Assembly: GCA_004213515.1 (NCBI GenBank)
Contig: SHAK01000003.1
Span: 1-64,000, forward strand
Origin: Limisphaerales bacterium
GTDB taxonomy: Bacteria > Verrucomicrobiota > Verrucomicrobiia > Limisphaerales > UBA1096
Direction of reading: 5' to 3'
Length of the DNA: 64,000 nucleotides
This document shows positions 62,951-64,000 of the stretch, one piece after another. Positions within the stretch are counted from its first letter, which is position 1, and each line of letters begins with the position of its first letter. The position numbers and the translations under genes were made by a program. The notes beneath the pieces were generated by a model. That model was given only the letters and a program-made list of their open reading frames with translations, was not told the origin of the DNA and made no database searches.

Positions 62951-64000
62951 ATGTGTTTCCTTATTAGACAAAAATTAATAAATCGAGTCGCCTTCATGGC
63001 AATTCTGATAGTTTCAATTAGTTATTCAGTCTTATTAGAGGCTCAAGAGAAACAAACTTTGATACCAAAGTGGTCACGTTTTCAAGGAGAGTTAATCAGT
63101 CTCAAACAATACGATAATCCAGCTCGTGATTTGCAACTTAAGGCTTTGTTCAATCCGCCTGTAGGTGATCCAGTGGTAGTTGATGGTTTTTGGGATGGTG
63201 ATAACGATTGGAAAATTCGATTTATGCCGGATATGGTCGGAAAGTGGACTTTTAAGATAACCTGCTCAGATGAAAGTAATTTGGGTTTACATAATTTAGA
63301 AGGAAGCTTTCTTTGTACTGCTCCAGATGGAGATACTGCTTTGAGTAAGAACGGCCCCATTAGAGTGTCGCGATCACGAACTCATTTTATGCATGATAAT
63401 GAGAATCCATTTTTCTGGATGGCTGACACGGCTTGGAATGGAGCACTTAAATCTAACGAGTTTGACTGGGACAATTATCTTGTGGAAAGGAAGAGGCAAG
63501 GGTTTACGGCAATTCAATGGGTTGCAACACCATGGAGAGGCGCTCCTAAGGGAGATGTTGAAGGGCAAATGCCGTTTTCGGATAAAGATAAGACAAGGAT
63601 TAACCCAGAGTATTTTCAACGCTTAGACAAACGCTTGGAAGCTATCAACAATGCAGGTTTGATCAGTGTGCCGGTTTTGTTTTGGGCTTCGAATGAAGAG
63701 GCTAATTTGATTAATTCTCTTTCAGAAGATCAGGCAGTTCTTCTTGGGCGTTACATGATTGCCCGTTGGGGAGCAAGTTTTGGAGCATGGATCCTTAGTG
63801 CAGACAGTAATTACTCAGGTCAAAAAGGTGAACGATGGAAAAAAATCGGTCAGGCTATATTTGAAGATCGCCGCCGCGCTCCAGTATTTATTCATCCTAA
63901 AGCTAAAAGTTGGATTTTTGAGTCTTTTCGTGATGAGAAATGGTTGACTGCAATCGGATATCAAATTGGTCATGATATTAATGATGCAACAAACAATTGG
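62951..64000 (+). CDS. DUF5060/DUF4038 (apiosidase-like) glycoside hydrolase, 5' part only
   Basis: The frame from ATG 62951 stays open for 350 codons to the last base, so the gene continues beyond the window. Residues 1-35 include a signal peptide (hydrophobic AILIVSISYSVLL, cleaved near LEAQ). Residues about 40-125 form a DUF5060-like Ig domain (KALFNPPVGDPVVVDGFWDGD, MPDMVGKWTFKI). From about 135 the DUF4038 TIM-barrel begins (HDNENPFFWMADTAWNG, QGFTAIQWVATPW, WGASFGAWILS), which is the fold of apiosidases and related pectin-side-chain glycosidases. Secreted polysaccharide degradation is the expected role. Catalytic residues are probably downstream and not visible here. Confidence 0.85.
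   Translation, partial: MCFLIRQKLINRVAFMAILIVSISYSVLLEAQEKQTLIPKWSRFQGELISLKQYDNPARDLQLKALFNPPVGDPVVVDGFWDGDNDWKIRFMPDMVGKWTFKITCSDESNLGLHNLEGSFLCTAPDGDTALSKNGPIRVSRSRTHFMHDNENPFFWMADTAWNGALKSNEFDWDNYLVERKRQGFTAIQWVATPWRGAPKGDVEGQMPFSDKDKTRINPEYFQRLDKRLEAINNAGLISVPVLFWASNEEANLINSLSEDQAVLLGRYMIARWGASFGAWILSADSNYSGQKGERWKKIGQAIFEDRRRAPVFIHPKAKSWIFESFRDEKWLTAIGYQIGHDINDATNNW

Overview
The window is a piece of a low-GC chromosome from a member of the Verrucomicrobiota, most likely a free-living aquatic lineage near Pedosphaerales/Limisphaerales. This assignment is inferred from family content: tandem prepilin-like proteins with the H-X9-DG signature, DUF1501 and PSD1/DUF1549/DUF1553 proteins, a PEP-CTERM protein, a giant CotH/lamin-tail protein, Tat-exported sugar proteins and lipopolysaccharide heptose genes. 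I see no phage, IS element, CRISPR array, tRNA or rRNA. Coding density is high. No gene-free stretch exceeds 300 bases; the longest are 61148-61425 and 21862-22112, and I find no further gene in either.

Layout. 1-3.2 kb: the end of alanine racemase, then three paralogous H-X9-DG pseudopilin-like genes with visible promoters and terminators. 3.2-7.7 kb: a DUF1501/PSD1 pair. 7.8-10.7 kb: thiS-yqgE, mutY and a secreted Gfo/Idh/MocA oxidoreductase. 10.7-21.9 kb: an extracytoplasmic block with a second PSD1 protein, an octaheme cytochrome c translationally coupled to a small His-containing membrane protein, and a 1784-residue CotH protein. 22-28 kb: SMUG1-type uracil-DNA glycosylase, prfB without the frameshift, two DUF4190 proteins, a HIT protein and an M1 aminopeptidase with HEAT repeats. 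28.2-33.9 kb: a complete oligopeptide ABC importer split into two convergent transcription units. 34-35.8 kb: pterin dehydratase and two small secreted proteins, one with an internal duplication and one with PEP-CTERM. 35.9-39 kb: HAD phosphatase, FGGY kinase and alpha/beta hydrolase. 39-45.9 kb: a leftward run of yggS, thiG, hldA, gmhB, lysA and an MMPL/RND exporter. 46-53.3 kb: ndk, an SMP-30 lactonase, a LarA-like protein and a four-gene rightward operon (blue-copper protein, beta-propeller protein, sugar isomerase-like protein, SDR). 53.3-64 kb: trpF, folK, a PQQ-type sugar dehydrogenase/cytochrome fusion, SDR, citrate synthase, queD, a LuxC-like acyl-CoA reductase, a MORN-repeat lipoprotein, a spermidine synthase-like protein and a truncated DUF5060/DUF4038 glycosidase that runs off the end.

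Together the exported proteins (PSD1, octaheme cytochrome, cupredoxin, propeller dehydrogenases, glycosidase, lactonase) point to periplasmic oxidation and breakdown of polysaccharides and sugars feeding a c-type cytochrome/copper electron chain, alongside ordinary housekeeping genes. The least explained parts are the octaheme cytochrome with its membrane partner, the cupredoxin/propeller operon, the PSD1 protein carrying an inserted lectin-like domain, and a GmhB that has lost its zinc loop.
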